A stretch of 64,000 bases of DNA from Pontixanthobacter gangjinensis (GCF_009827545.1 NZ_WTYS01000001.1:1637772-1701771), one strand, 5' to 3'; counted from the first letter of the stretch, positions 27,647 through 40,745 are shown. The notes: a model not told the origin generated them from the sequence alone. Numbers and translations: made by a program.

Positions 27647-29893
27647 ATGGTCAGAGACTTCATAGCCGCATCAGCAGAGCGGATTAAAAGCGGGCCGGTC
27701 ATCGTGGGATTGCTGGTGGTTGCAGCGGTGGCGGCGCTGCAATTCGCGGCGGTTCCGGTGTTTGACCGGTTGGGGCTGTGGGTGTTTGACAGCTATCAGC
27801 GCGCGGCCCCCCGAGTATATGAAGATGCGGCGGTGCGGATTGTCGATATTGACGAGGAATCGATTGAACGGTTTGGGCAATGGCCCTGGCCGCGGACCGA
27901 GATTGCCCGGCTGACCCAACGGCTGAGCGATGCAGGCGCGGCGGCGATTGCGTTCGATATAGTGTTCTCTGAAGCGGACCGAACCTCACCCGAACAAATC
28001 GCGGACCAATTGCGACTTGGCGAAGGGAATGAGGCGCTTGCGGCGCGGCTCGCGGGATTGCCAAGTAATGATGATGCGCTTGCTGATGTTTTTGCGATGT
28101 CGCCGGTTGTAGGTGGGTTCTTCCTGCTGAAGGAGGACCGGGGCACGGCGCTGGAATTACCAGCCGGGATGGCTGTGCTCGGCTCGCCGCCAGTCGAGGT
28201 TGAGCAATATAGCGGCTCCGTCCAATCGCTACCGATCTTGCAAGACGCAGCAGCCGGGCTTGGTTCTTTGAGCATAATTGGCGACGAAGACGGCATTATC
28301 CGCAAGGCTCCGCTGCTATTTTCCCATCGCGGGCAGCTAGTCCCCTCGTTGTCGCTAGAAGCACTGCGAGTAGCCCTGGGGGCGCAAAGCGTTCTGATCA
28401 AAACAAGCGATGGCAGCGGTGAGACCGCAGGCGCAACAGGAGCAGTGGTGTCGATTAGGGTGGGTGATTTCGAAGTGCCGACTACGGCTAGCGGAGAATT
28501 GCTGTCGCGGTTCACAAAGCCGGAACCGGCGCGGACGATACCTGCCTGGCAAATCCTTTCGAAAGAAAATTCTGCGGATCAATTGGCCGAGCAAGTTGAA
28601 GGGCAAATTGTGTTTGTCGGGGCGAGTGCGACGGGATTGCGCGATCTGATCGCAACTCCGCTCAGCGACCGCGAGGCTGGCGTAACCGTACACGCACAAG
28701 CTGCCGAGCAGATAATTCTTGGCGAGTATCTGAGCCGGCCTGACTGGGCACGCGGAGCTGAGTTCTTGCTGGTTATTTTAATGGGTGGCGCGCTTGCATT
28801 GTTGCTGCCTAAACTTGGCGCAGTAATCGGTGCTTTGGTGGGATTTGCAGGGACAGCATCGGTCTATTCGGGCAGCTGGTTTGCCTTCGATAATTGGCAA
28901 TATCTGCTCGATCCGACCTACCCCGTGATCGCGCTGGTGCTGGTTTATGGCGTCCAGACCTTGCTGAGTTTCCGGCATGAGGAGCAGCAGCGCGCGTATA
29001 TCAGGGGGGCGTTTGACCGATATTTATCGCCGGAAATGGTGCGCCAGATTTCTGCCAATCCGGAGAAGCTGGAACTGGGCGGGGAAGAGCGCGAGATGAC
29101 CGTGATGTTCTGCGATATACGCGGGTTCTCGCGGATTTCAGAGCAATATGATCCGAAGGAAGTTATCAATTTCCTGACCGGTTTCCTCACGCCGATGTGT
29201 GATATTTTGCTGGAGCGCAAAGCAACGGTCGACAAATTCATCGGCGATGCAATTTTGGCGTTCTGGAATGCACCGCTGGATGATCCCGACCAGTTTCGCA
29301 ATGGAGCGAGGGCTTCGCTGCAAATGGTCGCGGCCCTCGAACAATTGAACCTCGATATGCCGGCCAAACCTGGTCAGGTCTGGCCGCCCGATGTCAAGAT
29401 CGGAATCGGAATGAACGCGGGCCTATGCTGCGTCGGTAATATGGGTTCCAAGCAGCGTCTGTCCTATTCCCTTATTGGCGATACGGTCAATATCGCCTCT
29501 CGGTTTGAAGGGCTAACCAAGCAATATGGCGTGTCGATTTTGATTGGCAGCGCGCTGGCCGATCAGCTTGACGGATTTGCTTTACTTGAATTGGACCGAG
29601 TTAAAGTGGTTGGACGAGAGGCTCCCGATACTATTTTCGCCTTGCTCGGTGATGAGCTGTTTGCGACCGGCGAGACATACCAATCGCTCACCGAGCATCA
29701 CTCAACGTTTCTATTTGCCTATCGCCAACAAGATTGGGCTTTGGCAACCGCAACGCTGGACGAATTTGGCGCGGTCTATAATGACGTTGGATTGTCAGCC
29801 TTAGCGCAGATATATCGCGAAAGAGTCAAACATTTGTCTGACCATCAAAAGATTGCAAATTGGGACGGTGTTTTTGCAGCAACGCAAAAATAG
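27647..29893 (+). CDS. CHASE2-domain adenylate/guanylate cyclase
   Basis: Membrane receptor predicted to make cAMP or cGMP in response to an extracytoplasmic signal. The 748 residues hold an N-terminal membrane helix (about 15-35), a periplasmic CHASE2 domain (about 45-350, with FDIVFSEADR and VHAQAAEQIILG), three further helices (about 370-440), and a class III cyclase domain. The cyclase has metal-binding Asp in MFCDIRGFSR (near 488) and the GDAILAFWNAP segment (near 531). The open frame starts upstream at 27596, but the ATG at 27647 has GGGGGA ten bases before it. A convergent FecR-domain gene follows. Confidence 0.92.
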   Translation: MVRDFIAASAERIKSGPVIVGLLVVAAVAALQFAAVPVFDRLGLWVFDSYQRAAPRVYEDAAVRIVDIDEESIERFGQWPWPRTEIARLTQRLSDAGAAAIAFDIVFSEADRTSPEQIADQLRLGEGNEALAARLAGLPSNDDALADVFAMSPVVGGFFLLKEDRGTALELPAGMAVLGSPPVEVEQYSGSVQSLPILQDAAAGLGSLSIIGDEDGIIRKAPLLFSHRGQLVPSLSLEALRVALGAQSVLIKTSDGSGETAGATGAVVSIRVGDFEVPTTASGELLSRFTKPEPARTIPAWQILSKENSADQLAEQVEGQIVFVGASATGLRDLIATPLSDREAGVTVHAQAAEQIILGEYLSRPDWARGAEFLLVILMGGALALLLPKLGAVIGALVGFAGTASVYSGSWFAFDNWQYLLDPTYPVIALVLVYGVQTLLSFRHEEQQRAYIRGAFDRYLSPEMVRQISANPEKLELGGEEREMTVMFCDIRGFSRISEQYDPKEVINFLTGFLTPMCDILLERKATVDKFIGDAILAFWNAPLDDPDQFRNGARASLQMVAALEQLNLDMPAKPGQVWPPDVKIGIGMNAGLCCVGNMGSKQRLSYSLIGDTVNIASRFEGLTKQYGVSILIGSALADQLDGFALLELDRVKVVGREAPDTIFALLGDELFATGETYQSLTEHHSTFLFAYRQQDWALATATLDEFGAVYNDVGLSALAQIYRERVKHLSDHQKIANWDGVFAATQK

Positions 29894-29926
29894 GCTGCGG
29901 CTCCTTATCCAAAACTGCTACCGAAT

Positions 29927-30826
29927 TTAGCAAACCGAGCTCGGATTGTTAGGGTCATCACAATTGATAGGCTCGGATGCGGTGGGGCTGTCTGGGTCAT
30001 CCTTTCCTCCAGTGGCGACCAAAATTCCGACACCGATTACGGCTACTGCAGGCAGCAATTTATCCAGAAATCCGCTCTTATTTGCATTGGTAACCCGAGG
30101 CGCGAGTTCATCTTGCAATCGTGACAATCCTCGATTGGATAATCTAAAGGGCCCTATCGGCGGTGCACCCGGACGCGGGATGTAAGCCGCCAGCGATGGC
30201 TCGTTCAGTGTCACCGTAACGCCAGCGGCGGTAACGTCTGCAAGCCCGACATCCAGACTACCGCGACTATTCACACCCGGGCCGCGCAGGACAACCAAGG
30301 TCGCCGTGTCCTTGTCGCTTTTTATGCCATCAAGAAATGGTTCTTTCTTGGCAATTTCGACCGCTTCCTTGCCGACGATACCATCTAGTGCGGTGCCGCG
30401 AATACCGATTGTTCCGACAGGTGACTTGACCGAGGCTGAGGAATTGCGGGTCTTGCGGCCTGACATGAACCGGAACGCGCCTTTGCTCACAGTTGCACCA
30501 GTGGTTCGGCTCTTGCGCGGGTCGTAAACGAAATTATCGATTGTCAGTCGCGCATTGGATGCAATCGTTAGGCTCGACCGGTCGCGCAGCAAAATCTGGA
30601 CCTTGCTTTTGCTTTTGGTCCGCAAAGTATCTCCCCATGCCAATTTTTGCCGGCGAGCGATCTTTACAGGCTTTGTTATTGCGGCATTGTTCAGGCGGAC
30701 ATCGCCCACAACCGAGCCTGCGATGCCAACCTGAACGGGAGCAGAAGCTGCAGGAGCGACAGCCAAAAATATTGCGGCAATGCCTAGCCAAAATGGTTTG
30801 GATGTCAGGAGTTTGATGCTGGTCAT
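29927..30826 (-). CDS. FecR-domain periplasmic protein
   Basis: A 299-residue secreted protein: signal peptide to about residue 28 (APAASA/PVQVG), then a FecR domain (about 50-150) with LRTKSKSKVQILLRDRSSLT, KGAFRFMSG and KSPVGTIGIRGTA, the hallmark of the family. A second hydrophobic segment (LLPAVAVIGVGILVATGG) near 260 is followed by a short Asp/Pro-rich tail ending in Cys. FecR proteins of this stand-alone kind, without an adjacent sigma factor, often occur near CHASE2 cyclases, as here. It begins 3 bases after the upstream TPR gene. Role inferred: envelope signal sensing or scaffolding. Confidence 0.87.
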   Translation of the reverse strand: MTSIKLLTSKPFWLGIAAIFLAVAPAASAPVQVGIAGSVVGDVRLNNAAITKPVKIARRQKLAWGDTLRTKSKSKVQILLRDRSSLTIASNARLTIDNFVYDPRKSRTTGATVSKGAFRFMSGRKTRNSSASVKSPVGTIGIRGTALDGIVGKEAVEIAKKEPFLDGIKSDKDTATLVVLRGPGVNSRGSLDVGLADVTAAGVTVTLNEPSLAAYIPRPGAPPIGPFRLSNRGLSRLQDELAPRVTNANKSGFLDKLLPAVAVIGVGILVATGGKDDPDSPTASEPINCDDPNNPSSVC

Positions 30827-30829
30827 TGC

Positions 30830-31243
30830 CTAATCCTCCGCAGCCGCAAGCGGGCAAACACTCATCGCTTGCGCCCAAAGATCTTCAGGAAAATTTTTCT
30901 TCTTGAGCTTACCAAGTTCCACCGCACCGCCAGCCTGATCGTCGATCTGACAGAGGTACACCGCGTGTAGCAGCCGCGCAGATTGTGATTTGGGGTGGAG
31001 CGCCAGCACACGTTCCAAGGTTGCGATCGCTTGAAGGATTTCGCCGCGAGAAGCTTGCTCTTGCGCGAAAAGAATTCCTGCTTCTTCGTCAACTGCAACC
31101 TCCGCCATAGCCTCGAGATCGGCGAAAGCTTCTGCTTCGGTCTCAGCGACGTTTGTGGCAGCGTCTTGCGCCAATGTTGGGGTCATCGCCGCCAGGCCCA
31201 GCACGATTGCTGAAGGCAATAGCAGTCTTTTCAATGTGTTCAC
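30830..31243 (-). CDS. Small secreted TPR-like protein
   Basis: A 137-residue protein with a signal peptide (LLLPSAIVLGLAAMTPTLAQ region), an acidic Glu/Ala linker, and one or two TPR-like helix pairs (EILQAIATLERVLALHPKSQ). I place the start at GTG 31243 because GGAGG lies five bases upstream. An ATG at 31255 in the same frame contains that ribosome-binding site and is less likely. It is the first gene of a two-gene operon with the FecR-domain protein and may act with it in the periplasm. No specific family is recognised. Confidence 0.75.
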   Translation of the reverse strand: MNTLKRLLLPSAIVLGLAAMTPTLAQDAATNVAETEAEAFADLEAMAEVAVDEEAGILFAQEQASRGEILQAIATLERVLALHPKSQSARLLHAVYLCQIDDQAGGAVELGKLKKKNFPEDLWAQAMSVCPLAAAED

Positions 31244-31412
31244 AGGTCCCTCCATGCGAATTTTCTGTAATAGCACTAAAGTGGCGGTTCGGCGACCCGC
31301 TTTGGTCCAATGCTTAGGCTATGGCCCTTTGCCGGGCACGCGATCGCGATCAGAGAATAAGTCGCGCAACTTCACTTGGCGTTCAGCCTATCGCTGGCTA
31401 TAGGCATCACCC

Positions 31413-32240
31413 ATGATCACAAAACTTCCGTTATCCGGCGCACGCCGTCCTCGCTCGCTTGCTTTCGCCTGTGCCCTGATGGGCGGCACCATGTTGCTCG
31501 GCGGTTGTGCCGCATTTGGCGGCGGCGGCGATGGTGCCAAAGACACGGCCTATATCGCGCGCGATGTCGAGACTCTCTACGCTTCGGCCAAGGAACGGCT
31601 TGACCGGGGTAATGCACCGCTCGCTGCGGCCTTGTTTGATGAAGTTGAGCGCCAACACCCGTATTCGCCATGGGCGCGCCGCGCTCAATTGATGAGCAGC
31701 TTCAGCTATTACGTCGCGCGCGATTACAACAAATCGATTTCTGCCGCTCAGCGCTTTTTGTCGATCCATCCGGGTAACAAAGATGCGCCTTATGCCTATT
31801 ATTTGATCGCGCTCAGCTATTACGAGCAGATCAGCGATGTGACCCGTGATCAGAAGGTTACGGAACAGGCGCTGGCCGCACTGACCGAAGTCAATCGCCG
31901 GTTTCCGACGACTGAATATGCTGCTGATGCGCGCCTGAAACTCGATTTGGTGAACGATCATCTGGCGGGCAAGGAAATGGAAATCGGGCGGTATTATCAA
32001 CGCTCTGGACGCTGGCTCGCTGCCCAGATTCGTTTCCAGAATGTCGTCGAGAAGTTTCAAACTACCAGCCATACACCTGAGGCGCTCTACCGTTTGACGG
32101 AAAGTAGCCTCGCGCTGGGTGTGCCCGCAGAAGCGAAGAAATATGCCGCCGTACTCGGCGCCAATTACCCCGGTAATGAATGGTATGAAAAAGCATTTGA
32201 ATTGGTGAACAAGGAAGCGCCAACGCTCGCATCAAACTGA
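31413..32240 (+). CDS. bamD: Outer-membrane assembly lipoprotein BamD
   Basis: TPR lipoprotein of the BAM complex, which folds beta-barrel proteins into the outer membrane. The 275 residues have a lipoprotein signal with lipobox LLGGC (Cys32). TPR repeats follow: LYASAKERLDRGNAPLAAALF, YYLIALSYYEQISDVTRDQ (a strong BamD signature) and FQNVVEKFQTTSHTPEALYR. A GCCTAT/ATAGGC inverted repeat (31386-31405) lies just upstream and includes the likely ribosome-binding region. recN and ligA lie downstream on the same strand. Confidence 0.95.
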   Translation: MITKLPLSGARRPRSLAFACALMGGTMLLGGCAAFGGGGDGAKDTAYIARDVETLYASAKERLDRGNAPLAAALFDEVERQHPYSPWARRAQLMSSFSYYVARDYNKSISAAQRFLSIHPGNKDAPYAYYLIALSYYEQISDVTRDQKVTEQALAALTEVNRRFPTTEYAADARLKLDLVNDHLAGKEMEIGRYYQRSGRWLAAQIRFQNVVEKFQTTSHTPEALYRLTESSLALGVPAEAKKYAAVLGANYPGNEWYEKAFELVNKEAPTLASN

Positions 32241-32284
32241 TACCGGTTTCAATAAATTAGCGCCAGTTTAAACGGGAGCTTCGA

Positions 32285-34327
32285 TTGGCCGGGTATCTCC
32301 TCCAAAAATGTTCTTTCGCCATTGGGATCGCTGCGCTTTTCATAGCTGTACCTACATTCGCACAGGCCGGTTTTGCCGCCCAGCCAGCCAAAATTGATAT
32401 CTTCGGCGCACTTGATGGCAGCCGAGATCAGATCAAGTATCTGTCGGATGACTTAACCGTCAGCATCAACGGAATTGATGCTGCTTTGAATGCCGATGGA
32501 AGCTTTAAAGCCTCCATTCCCGCCGCGTCATATTACCGAATAGATATTGGCGGCGGTGATGTGTTTGCGATGGTGCAAAGCTTTGGCGTTCAAGAAACCT
32601 ATTCCGCGCAATGCGGCTGTCTCAAAATTCCAGTAATCGAGCTCGTCAGGCGCACAAAAGGCCGGGTCGAATTGTTTTTTGGCGGCGATACGATGGCGGG
32701 ACGCCGTTACATTGACCCGGCACGCGGTGAACGGCAACTAATTGGGCCAGCAACTGCAGCAGATGACCTTGATCGGCTACTCGCACCGATGCGCCCCTAT
32801 ATCGAAAGTGCCGATCTTGCCTCGGTTAATCTGGAGACGGTGCTGGCCGATAATGTTCCGGGCGAAGCATCGCCAAAGCGCATTGTGTTTTATTCACCCA
32901 CCGCTTTGGCGGGCGCCCTGACACGTGCGGGCGTTGATTACGTGACGCTCGGAAACAATCACATCAATGACTATAACGACGCAGGCATACGGTCGACCCA
33001 TGCTGCGCTTGATGCGGCTGGCCTTGCCCGTTCAGGCTCCGGTTATCTGGATAGAGAAGCAGAGGCTCCGCATAAGGTAATGGTTGCTGGCGAGAAGGTG
33101 GCGATGCTTGGTTTCGTTGGTTGGCAAGGCGATTGGACACCTAATCAGGCAGCTGGTGAAACTAAAGGCGGAGCCGCTTTTGGCACGCGGGGCCAAATAC
33201 GCAGAAGCGTACGGGCCGCAGCCAGAAGCGGCTATATTCCGATCCTACAATATCATGGCGGCAGCGAGTATTCTGATCGTCCGGGTACGACAACGTCTTC
33301 TCGCCTGCGCGAAGCCATCGACCAAGGTGCGCCGCTAGCGATTGGCCATCACCCGCATGTGGTGCAGGGGCTTGAGGTGCATAATGGCGGGCTGATTGCG
33401 TGGTCGATCGGCAATTTTATGTTCGATCAGGATTTCTTGGAAACACATTCCAGTTTTGTCCTTAAGGTTTGGTTGGAGGATGGCGCGTTCTTGCGCGCCG
33501 AAGTGGTGCCAATCGCGGTGGTTGATTATCGGCCCATTCCTGCTGTTGGACGAATGCGAGAGGCTACGCTGCGGCGGGTATTTTCTCTTTCATCCGAAGC
33601 AGGCACGCGGTTTGCGATGAGCGGCGGACATGCTGTAATTCGTGCCGATGGCCAGGGCGATAATATTCGCTGCGACACCGGGCACGAATCGTTCAAGCTG
33701 GATGGCTTCGGAGGTCTTTGTCACGCTGCCAAGGGTGTGCGGGTTGGCCGCGACTTGCTGCGGCGAGGGGATTTCGAAACGGCGATATTTCGCGACGCAG
33801 TAGACCGTGCGTGGGGCGCAAGGAATGCCGCAATTGGATTTTACGATAAACCAGAAGGCGGGCGCTATCTCACGCTGACAGCTGAACGAACAGGCCGACC
33901 GATGTATCTTTACCCCCAATCTTATGTGCGTGACGCATCGCAAGCCGATTATGTGATCGAAGTCATGGTCCGGGCGCCGGACGGGGTTCGGGTAGACTTT
34001 TTAGCCAAGGATCGGCCGCCGCGCGGCACCCGAGCAACTGCACGTTGGCGCGGTGATAATCTTGGGACAGTAATGGTCATGCCCGCGCAGGGTTGGCAAA
34101 AAGTCAGCCTGCCGTTCAGCCGCGAGGTGAATGAAGACGGCACTATTACAGATTTCCGACCTGCAATCGGTATCCGGCAATTGCAAGGAACTGCCGTCCC
34201 GCTTGCGAAAATCGAGCTAGACGATTTTGCACTGGTAGAATTGCAACCGAGCAGCGATCCGCAGTCAGCAAGCTTGCCCGACTGGCGCTGGACGCATGTT
34301 TACTCGCAGCCTGGCTTGACCCGCTAA
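32285..34327 (+). CDS. CapA-family metallophosphatase-like secreted protein
   Basis: CapA-family proteins (calcineurin-like fold) are linked to poly-gamma-glutamate capsule synthesis, though many have unknown roles. This 680-residue protein starts at TTG 32285, with GGGAG six bases upstream; no in-frame ATG is close. A signal peptide ends near AQA (about residue 27). The CapA motifs are FFGGDTMAGRRYI, VNLETVL, TLGNNHINDYNDAG, QYHGGSEY, GHHPHVVQG and WSIGNFMFDQ. About 270 C-terminal residues beyond the CapA domain are unassigned and may bind carbohydrate. No other capsule genes are nearby. Confidence 0.88.
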   Translation: MAGYLLQKCSFAIGIAALFIAVPTFAQAGFAAQPAKIDIFGALDGSRDQIKYLSDDLTVSINGIDAALNADGSFKASIPAASYYRIDIGGGDVFAMVQSFGVQETYSAQCGCLKIPVIELVRRTKGRVELFFGGDTMAGRRYIDPARGERQLIGPATAADDLDRLLAPMRPYIESADLASVNLETVLADNVPGEASPKRIVFYSPTALAGALTRAGVDYVTLGNNHINDYNDAGIRSTHAALDAAGLARSGSGYLDREAEAPHKVMVAGEKVAMLGFVGWQGDWTPNQAAGETKGGAAFGTRGQIRRSVRAAARSGYIPILQYHGGSEYSDRPGTTTSSRLREAIDQGAPLAIGHHPHVVQGLEVHNGGLIAWSIGNFMFDQDFLETHSSFVLKVWLEDGAFLRAEVVPIAVVDYRPIPAVGRMREATLRRVFSLSSEAGTRFAMSGGHAVIRADGQGDNIRCDTGHESFKLDGFGGLCHAAKGVRVGRDLLRRGDFETAIFRDAVDRAWGARNAAIGFYDKPEGGRYLTLTAERTGRPMYLYPQSYVRDASQADYVIEVMVRAPDGVRVDFLAKDRPPRGTRATARWRGDNLGTVMVMPAQGWQKVSLPFSREVNEDGTITDFRPAIGIRQLQGTAVPLAKIELDDFALVELQPSSDPQSASLPDWRWTHVYSQPGLTR

Positions 34328-34357
34328 CGTGGAAGTGAAGCACACAATAACAGGTTT

Positions 34358-34372
34358 GTTCGCAAAATGTCC
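34358..34372 (+). promoter_or_regulatory. Candidate LexA (SOS) box upstream of recN
   Basis: GTTC-N7-GTCC starts 64 bases before the recN ATG. The alphaproteobacterial LexA site is GTTC-N7-GTTC, so this matches except for one base. recN is a classic SOS gene, which makes the site plausible. Binding is inferred, not shown. Confidence 0.5.
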
Positions 34373-34421
34373 CAAGCATCGTGACGAGCCGTTCTGCATC
34401 GGCTAATGGTCGCACAGAACG

Positions 34422-38280
<3,859 letters not shown>

Positions 38281-38312
38281 ATCAAAGGAATTGCCCGACG
38301 AAGATTGCTGAT

Positions 38313-38492
38313 GTGCAGGCTGATTTGCGGCACGCCGATACCAACGGCGGGCCCGGAGTGATAATCTCCGGCTTAGCCTGGTTTGCCGCGATCGATGATT
38401 ACTTGCCAATCGGTGGCCTGCTGGCTGCAGTTGTCAGAATAACAGAGATCGTGACCGGTGTGGCGCTGATGGCCAAAGCTCTGAAGGCCTAA
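38313..38492 (+). CDS. Possible small membrane protein between ligA and the CinA-like gene
   Basis: A GTG at 38313 opens a 59-codon frame ending at 38492. The peptide contains two short hydrophobic stretches (GVIISGLAWFAAI and LPIGGLLAAVVRITEIVTG), consistent with a small membrane protein. The ribosome-binding site is weak (GAAG about nine bases upstream) and I know no homologue. It fills the otherwise empty 230-base gap. Confidence 0.3.
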   Translation: MQADLRHADTNGGPGVIISGLAWFAAIDDYLPIGGLLAAVVRITEIVTGVALMAKALKA

Positions 38493-38510
38493 TTAGACAG
38501 GACCCGTCAA

Positions 38511-39020
38511 TTGAACACGAATATTCTCCAAGAACTCCACCCGCAGGCGATGCGAATTGCCAGTTTGCTGCGCACCCGGGGGGAGAAGGTCGCAGTCGCT
38601 GATGGCGCGACCGGCGGTTTGATCGCGGCGGCGCTGCTGACCGTGCCCGGCGCGCTTGATTTCTTCGTCGGGGGCGGGGTGGTCTATTCCTTTAGAGCGC
38701 GTGATGTCCTGTTCGGTTTGCCTCCCGAAGCCTACAAAGGCATGCGCGGGGCCAGCGAAGAATATGCCTTGCTGCAGGCGCGGTCCATCAGAGAAAATTT
38801 CTCCGCAGATTGGGGGCTGGCTGAGAGTGGTTCGGTTGGCGGTGGTAGCAGCCATCCCACCGGCGCGGATGCAGGGACCAGCTGCGCTGCGGTTGTCGGG
38901 CCGAACTGGGAATGGAGCACCGTGACTGAGACCGGCAGCGATGAGCGGATTGCCAATATGGAGGCATTTACGCGCGCTGCGCTGAAGTATTTCGAAGAGT
39001 GCCTGAACGAATTGGCTTAA
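38511..39020 (+). CDS. CinA C-terminal-domain protein (nicotinamide-nucleotide amidase-like) with altered active-site motif
   Basis: CinA/PncC proteins deamidate nicotinamide mononucleotide in pyridine-nucleotide recycling. This 169-residue protein aligns along the domain, for example GGLIAAALLTVPGALDFFVGGGVVYS. However, the normal ESCTGG motif reads DGATGG (about residues 31-36), so the active-site Ser is Gly. It may be inactive, use another residue, or act on something else. The start is TTG 38511 with AGGA about nine bases upstream. Its last four bases overlap the end of the convergent prmA. Confidence 0.75.
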   Translation: MNTNILQELHPQAMRIASLLRTRGEKVAVADGATGGLIAAALLTVPGALDFFVGGGVVYSFRARDVLFGLPPEAYKGMRGASEEYALLQARSIRENFSADWGLAESGSVGGGSSHPTGADAGTSCAAVVGPNWEWSTVTETGSDERIANMEAFTRAALKYFEECLNELA

Positions 39021-39928
39021 CTTCTGCTGCGTTTGCGCAGCCATAGAATTGACCAGTCTCCATTGACGAGGCGCTTGGCGAGGCGGAACCCGACTTTGCG
39101 ATAGGCACGGCGCACCGCGCCTTCTTGCTCTGTCAGCAGTCCGGCCAGAACCACATGACCTCCATTCGAAACGCTCGCTGAGAAGTCTGGTGCTAGCTCA
39201 ACCAAAGGCCCGGCTAGGATATTCGCGATCAGCAGATCATAGGGGCCGCGCACTTGCAACAACGGGTCGTCCATTCCATCGGCAATTACAATGGTGAGCT
39301 GACCCACTCGGTGTCCGATAGTGACGTTATTGGCCTCGGCATTGTCCTCGATCACTTGCGTGCATACTGCATCAATGTCGCTGGCGATGGCCTGCGCACG
39401 CGGCCACAGATCCATCGCGGCAAAAGCCAGTAATCCGGTGCCGGTGCCGATATCGGCGTGGTTACGGATGGTCACTCCGGTGCGCTTCATCAATGTGAGC
39501 ATTGAGAGGCAGCCCGCGGTTGTTTCATGTTGCCCCGTGCCAAAGGCCTGGCTGGCCGGAATTGAAAAATTAGTCAGCGCGGGGTCAGCTGATGGCGGGT
39601 GGTCAGGCGTGTGGATGTAGAATTTGCCCGCGTGGATTGGCTCGACACCCTGCTGGCTGAGGGTAAGCCAGTCCTGCTCGATGACCCTTTCCGTAAAGAG
39701 CTTGGGCGCTTTGCCTTCGAATAATCCGGTGATCATCACCTTGTCAGCTTTTGAAGGATTGCGCGGCAACCACGCCTCCAACTGCCAATCATCAGGTTTA
39801 TCTTCGGCAATTTCGCTTCCCGCGACAACGATTTCGAAGTCCCAATCGTCAATCTCATCATGCGCAAGCAGAGCGTCCTGCACCACTGATTTTGTCGCCA
39901 AAGCCGTGATTTTCCAGCTATCGGACAT
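39017..39928 (-). CDS. prmA: Ribosomal protein L11 methyltransferase
   Basis: Uses S-adenosylmethionine to methylate lysines of ribosomal protein L11. The 303-residue protein has FSIPASQAFGTGQHETTAG just before the cofactor loop DIGTGTGLLAFAAMDLW, and the catalytic-region motif LLIANILAGPLVELAP, all PrmA hallmarks. I start at the ATG at 39928 (MSDSWKITALATK); a longer frame reaches 39958. The start lies 11 bases inside the end of the upstream SDR gene, suggesting coupling. Confidence 0.93.
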   Translation of the reverse strand: MSDSWKITALATKSVVQDALLAHDEIDDWDFEIVVAGSEIAEDKPDDWQLEAWLPRNPSKADKVMITGLFEGKAPKLFTERVIEQDWLTLSQQGVEPIHAGKFYIHTPDHPPSADPALTNFSIPASQAFGTGQHETTAGCLSMLTLMKRTGVTIRNHADIGTGTGLLAFAAMDLWPRAQAIASDIDAVCTQVIEDNAEANNVTIGHRVGQLTIVIADGMDDPLLQVRGPYDLLIANILAGPLVELAPDFSASVSNGGHVVLAGLLTEQEGAVRRAYRKVGFRLAKRLVNGDWSILWLRKRSRS

Positions 39929-40628
39929 AGCTGGCGCCGTTCGCATCAAGCGTCGCACCGGTCATGCTTTCAGGGGCATCGAGCGCGCAAAAAACCGCAA
40001 TGCTGGCGATCTCCTCAGGCTCGGCTACGCGTCCCAGCGGTATATCAGCAAGTAATCCCGCGCCGCCGCGGCTTTCCAGATAATCGCCCGCCATCGCAGT
40101 GTCGGTAAAGCCAGGCGTGATGGCGTAGCTGCAAATCCGGTCCTTGGCATAGGCTCGGGCGATGGTTTTGTGCATCGCCAGCATTCCGCCTTTCGCCGCC
40201 GCATAATGCCAATGGGCGGGGCTGTCGCCGCGATGGCCTGCGCGGCTGGCGATATGGACGATCCTTCCAGCCACGCCTCGCTCCTGCCAATGGCGCACTG
40301 CATAGCGAGACAATTGCGCTGAAGCGGTCAGATTGATTCTCAGTGTTTCCTCCCACCCTTCCAGCCATTCGATGTCCGAGCTGTCGAGGGGAGTTGCGGA
40401 AAACAATCCGGCGTTATTAATCAGCACATCAATCTCGCCATCTGCACGGTCCAACGCTTCCTCCCACAGCAATTGCGGGCTGGCTGGATCAGATAGGTCC
40501 GCGCCAATCGTTTGCGGATCATGCTCAGCAGTGCCGTGGCCGATTACTTTCGCGCCGCGTGTTTCGAGCAATTTACGAGTCGCTGCGCCGATGCCGCGGC
40601 TCGAGCCGGTGAGTAAGATGCATGTCAT
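39918..40628 (-). CDS. Short-chain dehydrogenase/reductase
   Basis: NAD(P)-dependent oxidoreductase of unknown substrate, 236 residues. The cofactor loop is LLTGSSRGIGAATRKL near the N-terminus. NNAGLFSATP follows, and the Ser-Tyr-Lys triad is in HIASRAGHRGDSPAHWHYAAAKGG. The frame is open to 40724, but the extra sequence overlaps the sdhC promoter and lacks SDR features, so I start at the ATG at 40628. It overlaps prmA by 11 bases and is divergent from sdhC. Confidence 0.9.
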   Translation of the reverse strand: MTCILLTGSSRGIGAATRKLLETRGAKVIGHGTAEHDPQTIGADLSDPASPQLLWEEALDRADGEIDVLINNAGLFSATPLDSSDIEWLEGWEETLRINLTASAQLSRYAVRHWQERGVAGRIVHIASRAGHRGDSPAHWHYAAAKGGMLAMHKTIARAYAKDRICSYAITPGFTDTAMAGDYLESRGGAGLLADIPLGRVAEPEEIASIAVFCALDAPESMTGATLDANGASYVR

Positions 40629-40745
40629 GCAAGTGCTATCCGAAAATTTGCGTGTAATGTCGAGCGTTGTGGTCCCTTTCCATCCTTGCCACAGAGGCGC
40701 AATTCGGTATGGGAGGGGGGTCACAGGGAACTTCCGGATAGGCTT

